Assembly: GCF_004769235.1 (NCBI RefSeq)
Contig: NZ_RQFG01000019.1
Location: 1-64,000, forward strand
DNA: 64,000 nucleotides
Reading direction: 5' to 3'
Source: Leptospira kanakyensis
GTDB lineage: Bacteria > Spirochaetota > Leptospiria > Leptospirales > Leptospiraceae
In this document: in pieces, positions 15,159-24,256 of the stretch
How positions within the stretch are numbered: the stretch's first letter is position 1
How the letters are laid out: each line of letters starts with the position of its first letter
Position numbers and translations under genes: made by a program
The notes under the pieces: model-generated
Told to the model about the DNA's origin: nothing
The model's input: the letters and a program-made list of their open reading frames with translations, nothing else
Databases searched by the model: none

Positions 15159-16744
15159 TGGATCATTTTTTAAAAGGGCATTTGGTATTTGTTTTACATG
15201 CCCACCTACCATTTGTTAGACATCCCGGTTATGACACTCCTTTTATCGAAGAAAACTGGTTGAACGAAGCCATTCTTGAAACCTATATCCCTCTCCTCCG
15301 AGTGTTTCGGAATCTAAAAAAAGAATCCGTTCCCTTTCGGATCACCATGTCATTCACTCCGACACTATCCCTTATGTTGACAGATCCCTATTTGCAAAAT
15401 GGATTTCGTAAATACATAAAAAACCTGATCACTCTTGCCAAAGCGGAAACCAAACGAAATGCAAAAGACCCCCATCTCCATTACCTTGCCTCAAGATACT
15501 TAGAACATTTTTTGGATACAGAATCCATCTTTGAAGAAGAGAGTGGTGACTTAACCAAAATGTTTTTACCTTTTGTGGAGACAGGGGAATTGGAAGTGAT
15601 GACAAGTCCTGCCACCCATGCCTTCCTTCCTTTTTATGATTCCGAACCTTCTATCTTTCGTTCCCAATTGAAAAATGGAAGGAGGACCTTTCGGCGTATT
15701 TGGGGAAGAGACCCAAAAGGAATTTGGTTATCCGAATGCGGATACACACAAAAACTTGAAGAGGAACTCGACCGGGAAGGGTTTCGGTATTTCTTTGTGG
15801 ACACACATGGAATCACACATGCAAGTCCAAGGCCAAAGTTTGGAGTGTATGCTCCTGTGGAAGTGGGGTATGGAGTGTTTGCTTTTGGACGTGATCCCGA
15901 AAGTAGCAAACAAGTTTGGAGTTCCATTGATGGGTATCCGGGAGACTTCCGGTACAGAGAATACTACCGTGACATTGGACATGATTTGCCTTGGGAGGAA
16001 ATTTCTCCTTATCTGAATTCCAATGGGGTGAGGATCAATACGGGCATCAAATACTTTCGGATCACTGGCAAAACTTCCGACAAAGGGTATTACCATCCGG
16101 ACTGGGCAATGGAAGCGGCCGGTAACCATGCCGAAGATTTTTTACGAAACCGGATCCACCAAGCGGAAGTTTTATTTGAGGCTAACAAACAACAGGCGGT
16201 CATTGTTTCTCCCTATGATGCGGAGTTGTATGGTCACTGGTGGTATGAAGGACCACAGTTTATCGAATTCCTATTTAAAAAAATCCACTTCAACCAAAAT
16301 ACAATCAAACTTTCCCATCCGTTAGAAGCAGCGAGGGCCCTCCCTCGGGTGCAATCGGTGGAAATGAAAATGTCTAGTTGGGGAGAAAATGGATATGGAG
16401 AGGTTTGGTTAAATCCAACGAACGATTGGATTTATCCTCTCATCCATGGTCTTAGCATTCGGATGCATAAGAAGGCCCATGAGTTTAAATCAGGGACAGA
16501 TTTACAAAAACGAATTTTGAAACAAATGGGAAGGGAACTCCTCCTTTTACAAAGTAGTGACTGGGCCTTTATTATGAAAACGGGGACTATGGTGGATTAT
16601 GCAGTTCGTCGTACCAATGTGCACACCAATGTTTTTCTAACTTTGGAGGAAATGCTAAACGGCCAGGTGGATGAGGGGATCCTTCTCTCTGCGGAAGAAG
16701 AGAACAATTCGTTCCCTGATATCCGGATTGAAGATTTCTATTAG
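15158..16744 (+). CDS. GH57 family 1,4-alpha-glucan branching enzyme
   Basis: The 528-residue protein has the five conserved regions of GH57. The start region is FVLHAHLPFVRHPG. The nucleophile is E193 in IWLSECGY, and the acid/base is D354 in SPYDAELYGHWW. The C-terminal half with SSWGENGYGEVWLNPTNDW is the helical domain (DUF1957) found in the branching-enzyme subgroup rather than in amylases. It would introduce alpha-1,6 branches in glycogen in the cytoplasm. It overlaps the DUF4912 gene by one base. No other glycogen gene is in the window. Confidence 0.9.
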   Translation: MDHFLKGHLVFVLHAHLPFVRHPGYDTPFIEENWLNEAILETYIPLLRVFRNLKKESVPFRITMSFTPTLSLMLTDPYLQNGFRKYIKNLITLAKAETKRNAKDPHLHYLASRYLEHFLDTESIFEEESGDLTKMFLPFVETGELEVMTSPATHAFLPFYDSEPSIFRSQLKNGRRTFRRIWGRDPKGIWLSECGYTQKLEEELDREGFRYFFVDTHGITHASPRPKFGVYAPVEVGYGVFAFGRDPESSKQVWSSIDGYPGDFRYREYYRDIGHDLPWEEISPYLNSNGVRINTGIKYFRITGKTSDKGYYHPDWAMEAAGNHAEDFLRNRIHQAEVLFEANKQQAVIVSPYDAELYGHWWYEGPQFIEFLFKKIHFNQNTIKLSHPLEAARALPRVQSVEMKMSSWGENGYGEVWLNPTNDWIYPLIHGLSIRMHKKAHEFKSGTDLQKRILKQMGRELLLLQSSDWAFIMKTGTMVDYAVRRTNVHTNVFLTLEEMLNGQVDEGILLSAEEENNSFPDIRIEDFY

Positions 16745-16811
16745 AATTCGTCTAAAAATTTCTTGCCTGGAGAAGGGCTGGTAGGAGGCTTAACTTAAAT
16801 CGGAGGGTTTT

Positions 16812-17018
16812 ATGTCGAATTCGTATCGTTTTCCCTTGGTTCTTACACTTCTATTCTTTGCGGCCAATTTCCTGGTTTGTCGATTGATGCACAGAGAAAC
16901 GACGGAAGGAGTTTTTCGTATGGATGACTCGGTCATTCGGTATACAGAAGCTTTAGAGGCTTCTGACTCTGTAAAAACTTCTACCAAAACTTCTTTTGGA
17001 AATAACGGTCTCCTCTAA
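16812..17018 (+). CDS. Small membrane-anchored protein, 68 residues
   Basis: A GGAGGG ribosome site lies five bases before the ATG, which is strong support for a real short gene. Residues 8-27 are hydrophobic (PLVLTLLFFAANFLVCRLM) and may be an anchor or a signal sequence; there is a cysteine after FLV but no classic lipobox. The rest is polar and threonine/serine-rich. Its TAA stop lies inside the loop of a terminator hairpin. No family is recognised. Confidence 0.7.
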   Translation: MSNSYRFPLVLTLLFFAANFLVCRLMHRETTEGVFRMDDSVIRYTEALEASDSVKTSTKTSFGNNGLL

Positions 17019-17029
17019 GAGACCGTTTT
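17004..17029 (+). terminator. Rho-independent terminator overlapping a stop codon
   Basis: A perfect 9-base stem AACGGTCTC / GAGACCGTT (17004-17012 with 17019-17027) with the loop CTCTAA is followed by TTTT running into the arm. The loop contains the TAA stop of the 68-residue gene. The convergent SET-domain gene ends 13 bases further on and may use the same hairpin in reverse. Confidence 0.8.
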
Positions 17030-17041
17030 ACAAGTTTCTCT

Positions 17042-17497
17042 TTACTTCGGTTTGAAGTCCACGTTGTCCCAATAGTCCTTTCCATAATCAAAAAATATTT
17101 CTGATCCTTCTGGGATTGTTTTTAATACTTTAAACCTAGCTGTTTTCCATCTTACAGATGTGATGAGTTCAGCATTGGGTTTTGAGGAATGGTTGATATA
17201 ACGGGTGTAATTGGATTCACGTCCTTCCCCATAAATCCACCAATCTTTACAGATCCAAAGTAGGTATTTTGAGTCTACGTATTTGTTTGATTCCGCTTGT
17301 TCATCGGTAATGATTTTACCCATGTAATAACCAACGGTATCTCCCTTGTATAATGTTTGTTTGGTGAATAGTCCCATTCCAATATTGGGAACAGAGGAAG
17401 GTTTGACAATAAAGTCACTCTCGGTATAAACCACCGGTTTCCTTTTTTTGGCCTTCTTTACGGATTTCTTTTTCTTCATTTTCTTCCTATATGACAT
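17042..17497 (-). CDS. SET-domain protein (lysine methyltransferase family)
   Basis: After a basic tail of about 22 residues rich in KKKK/KKAKKRK, residues 30-150 form a SET domain. It has [18 protein letters not shown] near the start, the AdoMet/knot motif [11 protein letters not shown] (matching NHSCxPN) and FFDYGKDYW near the end (matching YDYG). SET proteins transfer methyl groups from AdoMet to lysines. Short bacterial ones with few partners have mostly unknown substrates. The protein has no pre- or post-SET cysteines. The basic tail could bind nucleic acid. It stands alone between the terminator and a divergent small gene. Confidence 0.85.
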   Translation of the reverse strand: MSYRKKMKKKKSVKKAKKRKPVVYTESDFIVKPSSVPNIGMGLFTKQTLYKGDTVGYYMGKIITDEQAESNKYVDSKYLLWICKDWWIYGEGRESNYTRYINHSSKPNAELITSVRWKTARFKVLKTIPEGSEIFFDYGKDYWDNVDFKPK

Positions 17498-17584
17498 AAG
17501 AGGAAAACAATTCTACCTTGTAAAGCCATTGGTATTTAAGATTGGATGGTGTGCACTCCGAACTTTAAAGGTGAGAGGGGATCT

Positions 17585-17737
17585 ATGAACCGGGAACCAG
17601 AAAAGCTACCTGAAGAGAAAACCAATGTTGTGAACCTAGCGATCTACCGAGCCAAAAAAGCTCTCGAAAGAGACGGGTTTGAAGTGGTAGAAAATCCTGA
17701 CGGAAAGATTACCCTTGTCATTCGTCTTGCGAAATAA
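17585..17737 (+). CDS. Small conserved-looking protein, 50 residues
   Basis: The ATG at 17585 follows GAGAGGGGAT, a good ribosome site, and gives 50 residues starting MNREPEKLPEE; an upstream ATG at 17546 has none. The core VVNLAIYRAKKALERDGFEV is an amphipathic helix followed by a strand pair (VVENPDGKITLVIRLAK). It lies 23 bases ahead of ribH and probably opens that operon. I do not recognise a family and suggest no function. Confidence 0.68.
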   Translation: MNREPEKLPEEKTNVVNLAIYRAKKALERDGFEVVENPDGKITLVIRLAK

Positions 17738-17760
17738 CACCCCCCTAGGATTTTGGATAC

Positions 17761-18228
17761 ATGACAGCTACACTGGAAGGCACCCGCATCGGAAACGGAC
17801 AAAAACATTGTGTCATCGTTTCAAAGTTTAATGAATTCATTACTGAGTCTCTACTCAAAGGGGCCAAAGATGCTTACAGACAACATGGGATTAGTGATAG
17901 TGATGTCACTGTGATCTATGTTCCTGGTGCTTTCGAACTCCCACAAACTGTAAAACGTGTCCTTGGGTCAAAAAAATACCAATTCTCTGCCATTGTTTGC
18001 CTTGGGGCAGTGATCCGAGGGGCCACTTCGCATTATGATTTGGTTTCTGGGGAAGCCGCCAAAGTAGGATCCGTTGCAGATGGATCTGTTCCCGTGATTT
18101 TTGGTGTCATTACTACGGAATCAATCGAACAAGCCATTGAAAGAGCCGGCACCAAAGCGGGAAACAAAGGATACGAAGCAGCCACCACAGCCATCGAAAT
18201 GGCAAATCTTTTCAAAGAGATCGGATGA
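17761..18228 (+). CDS. ribH: 6,7-dimethyl-8-ribityllumazine synthase
   Basis: RibH condenses ribitylaminouracil with dihydroxybutanone phosphate, the penultimate step of riboflavin synthesis. The 155-residue protein shows the family's [16 protein letters not shown] near residue 20, [13 protein letters not shown] near 57, and the conserved [14 protein letters not shown] near 88-101 with the catalytic histidine. It usually forms an icosahedral 60-mer. Its stop overlaps the nusB start by four bases; ribH-nusB is a common bacterial pair. Confidence 0.97.
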   Translation: MTATLEGTRIGNGQKHCVIVSKFNEFITESLLKGAKDAYRQHGISDSDVTVIYVPGAFELPQTVKRVLGSKKYQFSAIVCLGAVIRGATSHYDLVSGEAAKVGSVADGSVPVIFGVITTESIEQAIERAGTKAGNKGYEAATTAIEMANLFKEIG

Positions 18229-18647
18229 GTTCTAGACACCGCGGGCGAAGTCTCGCCCTAATGTGCCTCTACCAAATTGATCTCGTCGGAACCGATCCCG
18301 ACCGCGCGATGAAATTCGATTGGTATGACAAAAAAATCACTAGAGAAGAAAAGGATTATGCTGTCTTTCTTGTGAAAGGAGTGGTCGAAAATCGAAAAAG
18401 CATCGATACTCTAATCAAGAAGTATTCGGAGAATTGGGAACTTTCGCGTATTTCCGTGGTCAACCGCTGTATTTTACGTTTATCGATTTTGAGTTTACAA
18501 AAGGAACCTTTCCTTGCTGCCCCCGTTGTGATCAACGAAGCAGTGGAACTCACAAAAGAATTTGAAACGGACGAATCGGCACAGTTCATCAACGGATTAC
18601 TTGATGCCTTCTATAAGAAGGAGATCGTAGCGAACAAACCCCAGTAA
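18225..18647 (+). CDS. nusB: Transcription antitermination factor NusB
   Basis: NusB binds boxA RNA together with S10 to keep RNA polymerase going through rRNA operons. The 140 residues show the family start [18 protein letters not shown], the central [20 protein letters not shown] and the final [13 protein letters not shown] and [14 protein letters not shown]. It starts within the ribH stop (ATGA overlap) and is followed after eight bases by a TPR gene. Confidence 0.96.
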   Translation: MSSRHRGRSLALMCLYQIDLVGTDPDRAMKFDWYDKKITREEKDYAVFLVKGVVENRKSIDTLIKKYSENWELSRISVVNRCILRLSILSLQKEPFLAAPVVINEAVELTKEFETDESAQFINGLLDAFYKKEIVANKPQ

Positions 18648-18655
18648 GATAAAAA

Positions 18656-20758
18656 ATGGATCCCATCCAAAAAAACCGGTTTCGCATTGAGGAGCAGTCC
18701 TCTCAGCCAAGTTATTACCAGGAAGATCCATACTTACGGAACCTGGGCCGAGAAAAAGAAACAACTTACGAATCAGAAACCTCGGCACGCCGTCCCGTCC
18801 TCTCTTTTCTATTTTGGACATTTCTTGTTCTTCTCGTCCTTGGATTTTTAACCGCCGGATACTGGTGGTATTTACAAAAAAAACAAAACCCAGAAGAGAT
18901 CGCAAAAGCCTTAAAGAACCTTCCCACAGATAAAAAGGCACTGAACCTTCTTGTGGATAAACCCTATCTTCCAGATGATTCCGTAAATCCGAAACTCGCG
19001 GCTTGCCTCAATGCCTATCACAACCGTTATGTGAACCGAGTGGGAACTGTTTGTGAAGAGTTTTTAAATTCCCCGGGCTCAGACGAAGACAAATCGATCG
19101 CACTCACAGTCCTTGGTGTGATGTATGATGAGGCTGGTCGTTATATCAATGCCATTGAACGATTGGAAAAAGCCATCCAATACGATTCCAAAAACTATTT
19201 TGCTTATTATAATTTATCACTCGCATTCAAACATGCGGGTAAGTTTGAAGAGGCAAGGCGAGCCGCCGAAAGAGCCAAAGAAATTGCCCCGAATGACTAC
19301 CGAGTTTCTTTATTACAAGGAAATTTATTCCAAGAGATTGGGGATCCGGCCAGTGCCATTGAAGCCTATAAAGAAGGACAGTCTTTGGCACCGACAGATG
19401 TCACTCTGACTTATAACCTTGCCATTAGTTATTTGAAACAAGGAAATATCGCAGAAGCCATTTCTGAATTCCAAAAAGTCGTACAAACAGCTCCGAATTC
19501 CCAAACAGCTGTTCTTTCTTATGGCCACCTAGGAACCATCTTCTACCAAAGAGAAGATTATGACAGGGCGGAGTTTTATTTCAGAGAAGTGATTCGTTTG
19601 AAAACAAACGATGCCAAATCTTACTATAACCTAGGTTTGGTGTATTTAAAAAAGAAAGTCCCAGAAGAAGCGGCCAAATACTTTCAAAAAGCCCTCGATT
19701 CCAATGCCAACGAACCAGAAGTCTATCGTTACATTGCTGACGCCTTTCTTTCTATGGGCCAAACCAATATGGCCATCACGGCCTTAAAAAAAGCTTTGTT
19801 ACTGAAACCCAGTGATGTGGATTCCCTTTTTGCTTTGTCAGAACTCTATTATAAAAAAGGGGAACTGGTAGAAGCAGAAAGTTTGTTTCGCCGGATCATT
19901 CGTCTCACTCCGGGGGATACGTATTCAGAAACTGCTTATGTAAATCTTGGAATTATTTTGGATGAGATGGAGAGGTATTCAGAAAGTATCACCGCTTTCG
20001 AAGGGGCCCTGTCTTTAAATCCCAAAAACCAATCAGCTTATTACAATTTAGGACTAACCTATTTACATGCTGGAAAACCCACAATGGCCATTGAGTCCCT
20101 TCGTAAATCGCAGGCCCTGGATCCAAACCATACGCAGTCAAGGCTTGCCATTGCCGATTATTATTTAGAAAACCGATTTTATTCAGAAGCCATTGCCGAG
20201 TATGAAGAAGCCATCGCTTGGAAACCGGAACTTTATGAAGCAAGACTGAAACTGGCAGATGTGTACATCCAAACCAAAAACTATCCGGCCGCCGAAAAGG
20301 TGTTAGTTTATGTTTTGGAAAATTCCAAAGACCCAAAAGAAATCAAATTGGCTCATCGAAAACTAGCACTTAGTTACGCCAATAGTGGTAACTCTGGGCT
20401 TTCTAAAAAGGCCAAAGAAGAAGCGTTTCGTGCCACACATATCGATCCAGAAGATATGGAATCTCGGCTTGTCCTTTCTAAAATTTTAATCGATTCGGGT
20501 TCTCTTGTGGATCGGGAAAAAGCCATCGAGGAACTAACCCTCATCACTCGTTCTGATGTCACTCCTACCATTTCTTCCAAAGCTCATAATTATTTGGGAG
20601 TTTGTTATTTTAAAAATGGGGAATTTAAACGAGCACTTTCTAGTTTCCAAACAGCCATTGATTTAAACCCAAGCCTCACCGAAGCCTATGAAAACAAAAG
20701 GGCAGCTCGGGCCCAGTATGAGAAATCCTTGGAATCAAAAAAGAGAACTTATTTTTGA
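18656..20758 (+). CDS. Large membrane-anchored TPR protein, about 12 repeats
   Basis: The 700-residue protein has a cytoplasmic tail of about 40 residues, one membrane segment near 43-65 (FLFWTFLVLLVLGFLTAGYWW) and then an almost continuous array of TPR units from about 150 to 690. Typical units include YYNLSLAFKHAGKFEEARRA, YYNLGLVYLKKKVPEEAAKY and YNLGLTYLHAGKPTMAIESL. The array most likely extends into the periplasm as a docking surface. Its stop overlaps the following methyltransferase start by four bases. The gene pairs with envelope genes (amidase) further down the run, but no partner is shown. Confidence 0.82.
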   Translation: MDPIQKNRFRIEEQSSQPSYYQEDPYLRNLGREKETTYESETSARRPVLSFLFWTFLVLLVLGFLTAGYWWYLQKKQNPEEIAKALKNLPTDKKALNLLVDKPYLPDDSVNPKLAACLNAYHNRYVNRVGTVCEEFLNSPGSDEDKSIALTVLGVMYDEAGRYINAIERLEKAIQYDSKNYFAYYNLSLAFKHAGKFEEARRAAERAKEIAPNDYRVSLLQGNLFQEIGDPASAIEAYKEGQSLAPTDVTLTYNLAISYLKQGNIAEAISEFQKVVQTAPNSQTAVLSYGHLGTIFYQREDYDRAEFYFREVIRLKTNDAKSYYNLGLVYLKKKVPEEAAKYFQKALDSNANEPEVYRYIADAFLSMGQTNMAITALKKALLLKPSDVDSLFALSELYYKKGELVEAESLFRRIIRLTPGDTYSETAYVNLGIILDEMERYSESITAFEGALSLNPKNQSAYYNLGLTYLHAGKPTMAIESLRKSQALDPNHTQSRLAIADYYLENRFYSEAIAEYEEAIAWKPELYEARLKLADVYIQTKNYPAAEKVLVYVLENSKDPKEIKLAHRKLALSYANSGNSGLSKKAKEEAFRATHIDPEDMESRLVLSKILIDSGSLVDREKAIEELTLITRSDVTPTISSKAHNYLGVCYFKNGEFKRALSSFQTAIDLNPSLTEAYENKRAARAQYEKSLESKKRTYF

Positions 20759-21579
20759 GTTTATTCGAATTTTCACCCCATAAAGAATTCCCAGAACATT
20801 ACGAAGAATGCCAGCGTACGGGCGTTCTTCGGTATCTTCCCGCAAAACATCGCGAATATGGGGATAGTTACTTTATGGAAGAATACAAATCCCAATACAA
20901 AAAATCTTACTATGAAGACGAACCAAACCTTCGGGTTATGGCCAAACGTAGGTTAGGGAATTTAAAAAAATTGGCGGAAGACAAAACCAAGGATAGAACT
21001 TCCTCTCCCAAGAAATCACTTTTGGAAATTGGATCGGCGGCAGGATTTTTTTTGGATGAAGCAAGGACTGCCGGTTACCAAACAAAAGGCCTCGAACTTT
21101 CTCCTAAAGAAGTGGAGTATGCAAAATCCACACTCGGACTCGATGTAGAAAAAACTTCGGTTTTGTCGGTGGGAGAAGGGGATTGGAAGGAAAAGTTTGA
21201 TGTGGTCTCTGCCTTTTTTGTGATCGAACACATTGAGGAAATTGAAGGGATTTGGAAACGGCTCGCAGCTTGGACTAAGCCTGGCGGTTATCTTTATTTG
21301 GCAGTTCCTTCAAGTTTTGGCCCGAGTTTCCAAACCAATCCCAAAGAATGGTTTTCCACCCATCCCTCTGACCACTTTTTCGACTACTCCGTTCACTCCC
21401 TGAAAAAACTCTTGTCAATCCTTGGCTTTGGACTGAACTATGTTAGACCTATGTCGTATCACTCCTACCGGGATTTAGGCCTCCTTGGCAAACTCCCCGA
21501 ATGGCTGTATCGACTGTATGCAAACCAATTTGCCTATGGTGATACCATCGAACTAATCGCCAGAAAATTAAAACACTGA
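20755..21579 (+). CDS. Class I SAM-dependent methyltransferase
   Basis: The start is a TTG overlapping the previous TGA. The 274-residue protein shows AdoMet motif I LLEIGSAAGFFLDEAR near residue 90, an acidic residue ending the next strand (TKGLELSPKEVEYAK), and motif post-III with YLYLAVPS. The C-terminal NQFAYGDTIELIARK completes the fold. The N-terminal 80 residues are basic and specific to this family. The substrate cannot be deduced; this type often acts on sugars or lipids. It is part of the ribH-to-24231 run. Confidence 0.82.
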   Translation: MSLFEFSPHKEFPEHYEECQRTGVLRYLPAKHREYGDSYFMEEYKSQYKKSYYEDEPNLRVMAKRRLGNLKKLAEDKTKDRTSSPKKSLLEIGSAAGFFLDEARTAGYQTKGLELSPKEVEYAKSTLGLDVEKTSVLSVGEGDWKEKFDVVSAFFVIEHIEEIEGIWKRLAAWTKPGGYLYLAVPSSFGPSFQTNPKEWFSTHPSDHFFDYSVHSLKKLLSILGFGLNYVRPMSYHSYRDLGLLGKLPEWLYRLYANQFAYGDTIELIARKLKH

Positions 21580-21587
21580 AATCCATT

Positions 21588-23180
21588 ATGAAATTTAACG
21601 AATTACCCTTTCATGAGTCTCTAACCAAAGCACTTGATAAAATCGGCTACACAGAACTCACACCCATCCAAGCCAAGTCCATTCCTTTCGCTATGGAAGG
21701 AAACGACCTCACTGGTCTTGCCCAAACCGGAACTGGAAAGACTATGGCTTTTCTACTTCCGACTCTCCACAGACTTTTGTCAGCAAACGAGGAAGAGCCA
21801 TTACCTTATGCCCTTGTCCTTGCACCGACAAGAGAACTTACCATACAAATTGCAGAAGAAGCCAAAAAACTTTTAGAGTTCACTGACTTTGGTGTGGCTA
21901 CCATTATCGGTGGAACGGATTACCGTTCGCAAGAACAGGCATTAGGGAATAAGGCTTGCCTCATTGTGGCAACTCCCGGACGCCTCATTGACTTTGTCAA
22001 AAACCACGGCCTCTCTTTGGAAAATATCAAAGTGGTGATTTTGGACGAAGCGGACAGAATGTTCGATATGGGATTTGTCCAAGATCTCAAATACATCTTC
22101 CACAAATGTAAAAACAGAAAACAGTCTCTTCTTTTTAGTGCTACTTTAAGTTACGAAGTGGTAAGACTTGCCAGTAAGTATTTGAATGATCCGATTGAAG
22201 TCCATATCAATCCAGAAAAAGTCATCACCGAAAGAATCGACCAAACTTTACTTCACTTAGGACGCGAAGAAAAACTTCCTTATCTAGTGAACTCTCTTTT
22301 GCACAACGAGATCGAGGGACTTGGAATCATTTTCACCAATTACAAAATGAATATCCCGAAGATCGTATCGGTTCTTAGAAAATTTGGAATCACCGCGACG
22401 GGACTTTCTTCTGAACTCGACCAAAAAAAGCGAATTCGTCTCCTCAGAGATTTTAAAGAAGGAAAGTATAAGTATCTCATTGCGACAGATGTTGCTTCTC
22501 GTGGGATCGATATCGAAAATATCGATGTGGTTTATAATTATGATCTACCGCAAGATGCAGAAAACTATGTGCACCGGATTGGACGTACTGCCCGTGCAGG
22601 AAGAAAGGGTATGTCCATTGGGTTTTGTTCTGAAACAGATTATACAGAACTGGAACGAATTGAACGTTACTTAAATTCAAAAATCCCCATCGGAGAAATC
22701 CGAGAAGAGTATTTGGAATTTCCTAAGGGTGAGTTCACTCCTGTATTTGCCGATGAAGCCATCCCTGGTGAAAAAAAATACCAAGACCGGGAAAGGGGAG
22801 AACGCGGTGGTCGTGGTGGGAAACCAAGACATGGCGGCGAACACAGATCAGGTGACCGAAATCAAAGCCGTTCGGGAGACCGTGGCCGCGGAAAAGGCAA
22901 AGGGGAGAAAAACCATCCACCAGCAAAGATGTCTCACCCGCACCATCACGATGGGGAAGGTGACCACAAACACCCAGCCAAAATGACCCACCATGAATTC
23001 AAACATGGGCATTCTAAGGATGGAAAGGGCAAAGGGCAACATAAGAAAAACCAGTCTGGAAAACACCACCAAAAGAACGATCCAAGACGGAATCTCTTCG
23101 ATATCAACGAAGTGAAAAAATCTAAAAAACAGAAACAATCGATTTGGCAGCGAATTCTTTCTATCTTCAAAAAAGATTAG
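21588..23180 (+). CDS. DEAD-box RNA helicase, RhlE-like, with glycine- and histidine-rich tail
   Basis: All helicase motifs are present in the first 375 residues: Q motif FNELPFHESLTKALDKIGY...PIQ, Walker A AQTGTGKT, PTRELT, DEAD, SAT, and HRIGRTARAG. Beyond about residue 385 comes a tail of some 145 residues. It has RGG-like blocks (ERGERGGRGG), then two related histidine-rich units around PAKMSHPHHH and PAKMTHHEFKHGH, then a lysine-rich end closing with WQRILSIFKK. The tail should bind RNA; the histidine clusters might bind metal. The amidase start lies inside the last codons (37-base overlap). Confidence 0.93.
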   Translation: MKFNELPFHESLTKALDKIGYTELTPIQAKSIPFAMEGNDLTGLAQTGTGKTMAFLLPTLHRLLSANEEEPLPYALVLAPTRELTIQIAEEAKKLLEFTDFGVATIIGGTDYRSQEQALGNKACLIVATPGRLIDFVKNHGLSLENIKVVILDEADRMFDMGFVQDLKYIFHKCKNRKQSLLFSATLSYEVVRLASKYLNDPIEVHINPEKVITERIDQTLLHLGREEKLPYLVNSLLHNEIEGLGIIFTNYKMNIPKIVSVLRKFGITATGLSSELDQKKRIRLLRDFKEGKYKYLIATDVASRGIDIENIDVVYNYDLPQDAENYVHRIGRTARAGRKGMSIGFCSETDYTELERIERYLNSKIPIGEIREEYLEFPKGEFTPVFADEAIPGEKKYQDRERGERGGRGGKPRHGGEHRSGDRNQSRSGDRGRGKGKGEKNHPPAKMSHPHHHDGEGDHKHPAKMTHHEFKHGHSKDGKGKGQHKKNQSGKHHQKNDPRRNLFDINEVKKSKKQKQSIWQRILSIFKKD

Positions 23181-24256
23181 TCCTTCTTTGTTTCTGTATT
23201 TTTTCTAATTCCGTATTTGCTGAGGTCGCCAAACTTCCGCTCTACGGAAAAGGAAACTACGTGGCATTTTCTGATTTAAAATCGATTATGCCCGAACTTT
23301 CCACCAAACTAAAAAAGTTCACAAGAGTTGGTTCCATTTACACCCCCCAAGGGAATCTTCAATTCCGCCTAGGTTCAAGTTTTTATACCCTGGATGGCAA
23401 AATTTACAAAATCCCCAAAGCCATTTTAAAAAAGGAAGAAGATGTGTATCTTCCCCTGGATCTTGTGGAAGCGGTTTTACTCAATCTAATCTCTTATGAT
23501 GTGCGGTACCAATTCAAAGAAACGGAACTTTGGATTCTCATTCCCAAAGAACCAGTGCCGAAACGAAACCTCAATGTAAAGGCCATAGTGATTGATGCGG
23601 GCCACGGGGGGAAAGATCCCGGAACTTCAGATCCTAGTGGGTACTTTGAAAAAGATGTGAGTCTTGGTGTGGCTCGTTATACTTATTTGTACTTACGAAA
23701 GTATTATCCGGAAATTCGGGTGCAGATGGTTCGAAAAAATGATAGCTTTGTGGAATTAGAAGATCGTTCGAAAATGGCAAACCAAATGTTACGTGATACA
23801 AGGGATGTGGTCTTTATTAGTTTCCATTGTAATGCATCACTTTCGGATAAGGCAGCCGGATTTGAGGTCTATTATCTTTCCCAAAGTCCAAGTACGGAGG
23901 CCGCTCGCGAAACAGCCATTTTGGAAAATCGGTATGTGGGAAAACACAAGAACTCAGTTGTCTCTCAGATCCAATCCCAGATGTTGTCCAGTGTCACCCA
24001 AAGGCGGTCTAGGAAATTGGCTAGTGCCGTTGCCGAACAGTATGAAAAGGGTTTGGGCCTTGAGATCCCTTCTCGTGGGGTGAAAAAGGCAGATTTTTCC
24101 GTCTTGCGAGGAAGCCTTATGCCTGCGGTACTTGTGGAAATGGGGTATCTGACAAACCCTGAGGAAAGTAGGAAACTGCGGGATAAAACCTACCAAAAGA
24201 AAATTGCACGTAGTGTCATCAAAGGAATTCATGAATACGCATCTTCAAAAGATTAA
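23144..24256 (+). CDS. N-acetylmuramoyl-L-alanine amidase (Amidase_3), exported
   Basis: The TTG at 23144 gives a signal peptide KRLVLLCFCIFSNSVFA followed by the mature protein; the start lies within the helicase gene. Residues about 25-140 form an N-terminal domain resembling a copper-amine-oxidase-like or AMIN-type binding module. Residues about 145-365 are the zinc amidase: IDAGHGGKDPGT, a conserved glutamate in EKDVSL, FHCNAS and VEMGYLTNPEE. It cleaves the bond between muramic acid and the stem peptide during cell separation. It overlaps the following gene by 26 bases. Confidence 0.9.
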   Translation: MAANSFYLQKRLVLLCFCIFSNSVFAEVAKLPLYGKGNYVAFSDLKSIMPELSTKLKKFTRVGSIYTPQGNLQFRLGSSFYTLDGKIYKIPKAILKKEEDVYLPLDLVEAVLLNLISYDVRYQFKETELWILIPKEPVPKRNLNVKAIVIDAGHGGKDPGTSDPSGYFEKDVSLGVARYTYLYLRKYYPEIRVQMVRKNDSFVELEDRSKMANQMLRDTRDVVFISFHCNASLSDKAAGFEVYYLSQSPSTEAARETAILENRYVGKHKNSVVSQIQSQMLSSVTQRRSRKLASAVAEQYEKGLGLEIPSRGVKKADFSVLRGSLMPAVLVEMGYLTNPEESRKLRDKTYQKKIARSVIKGIHEYASSKD

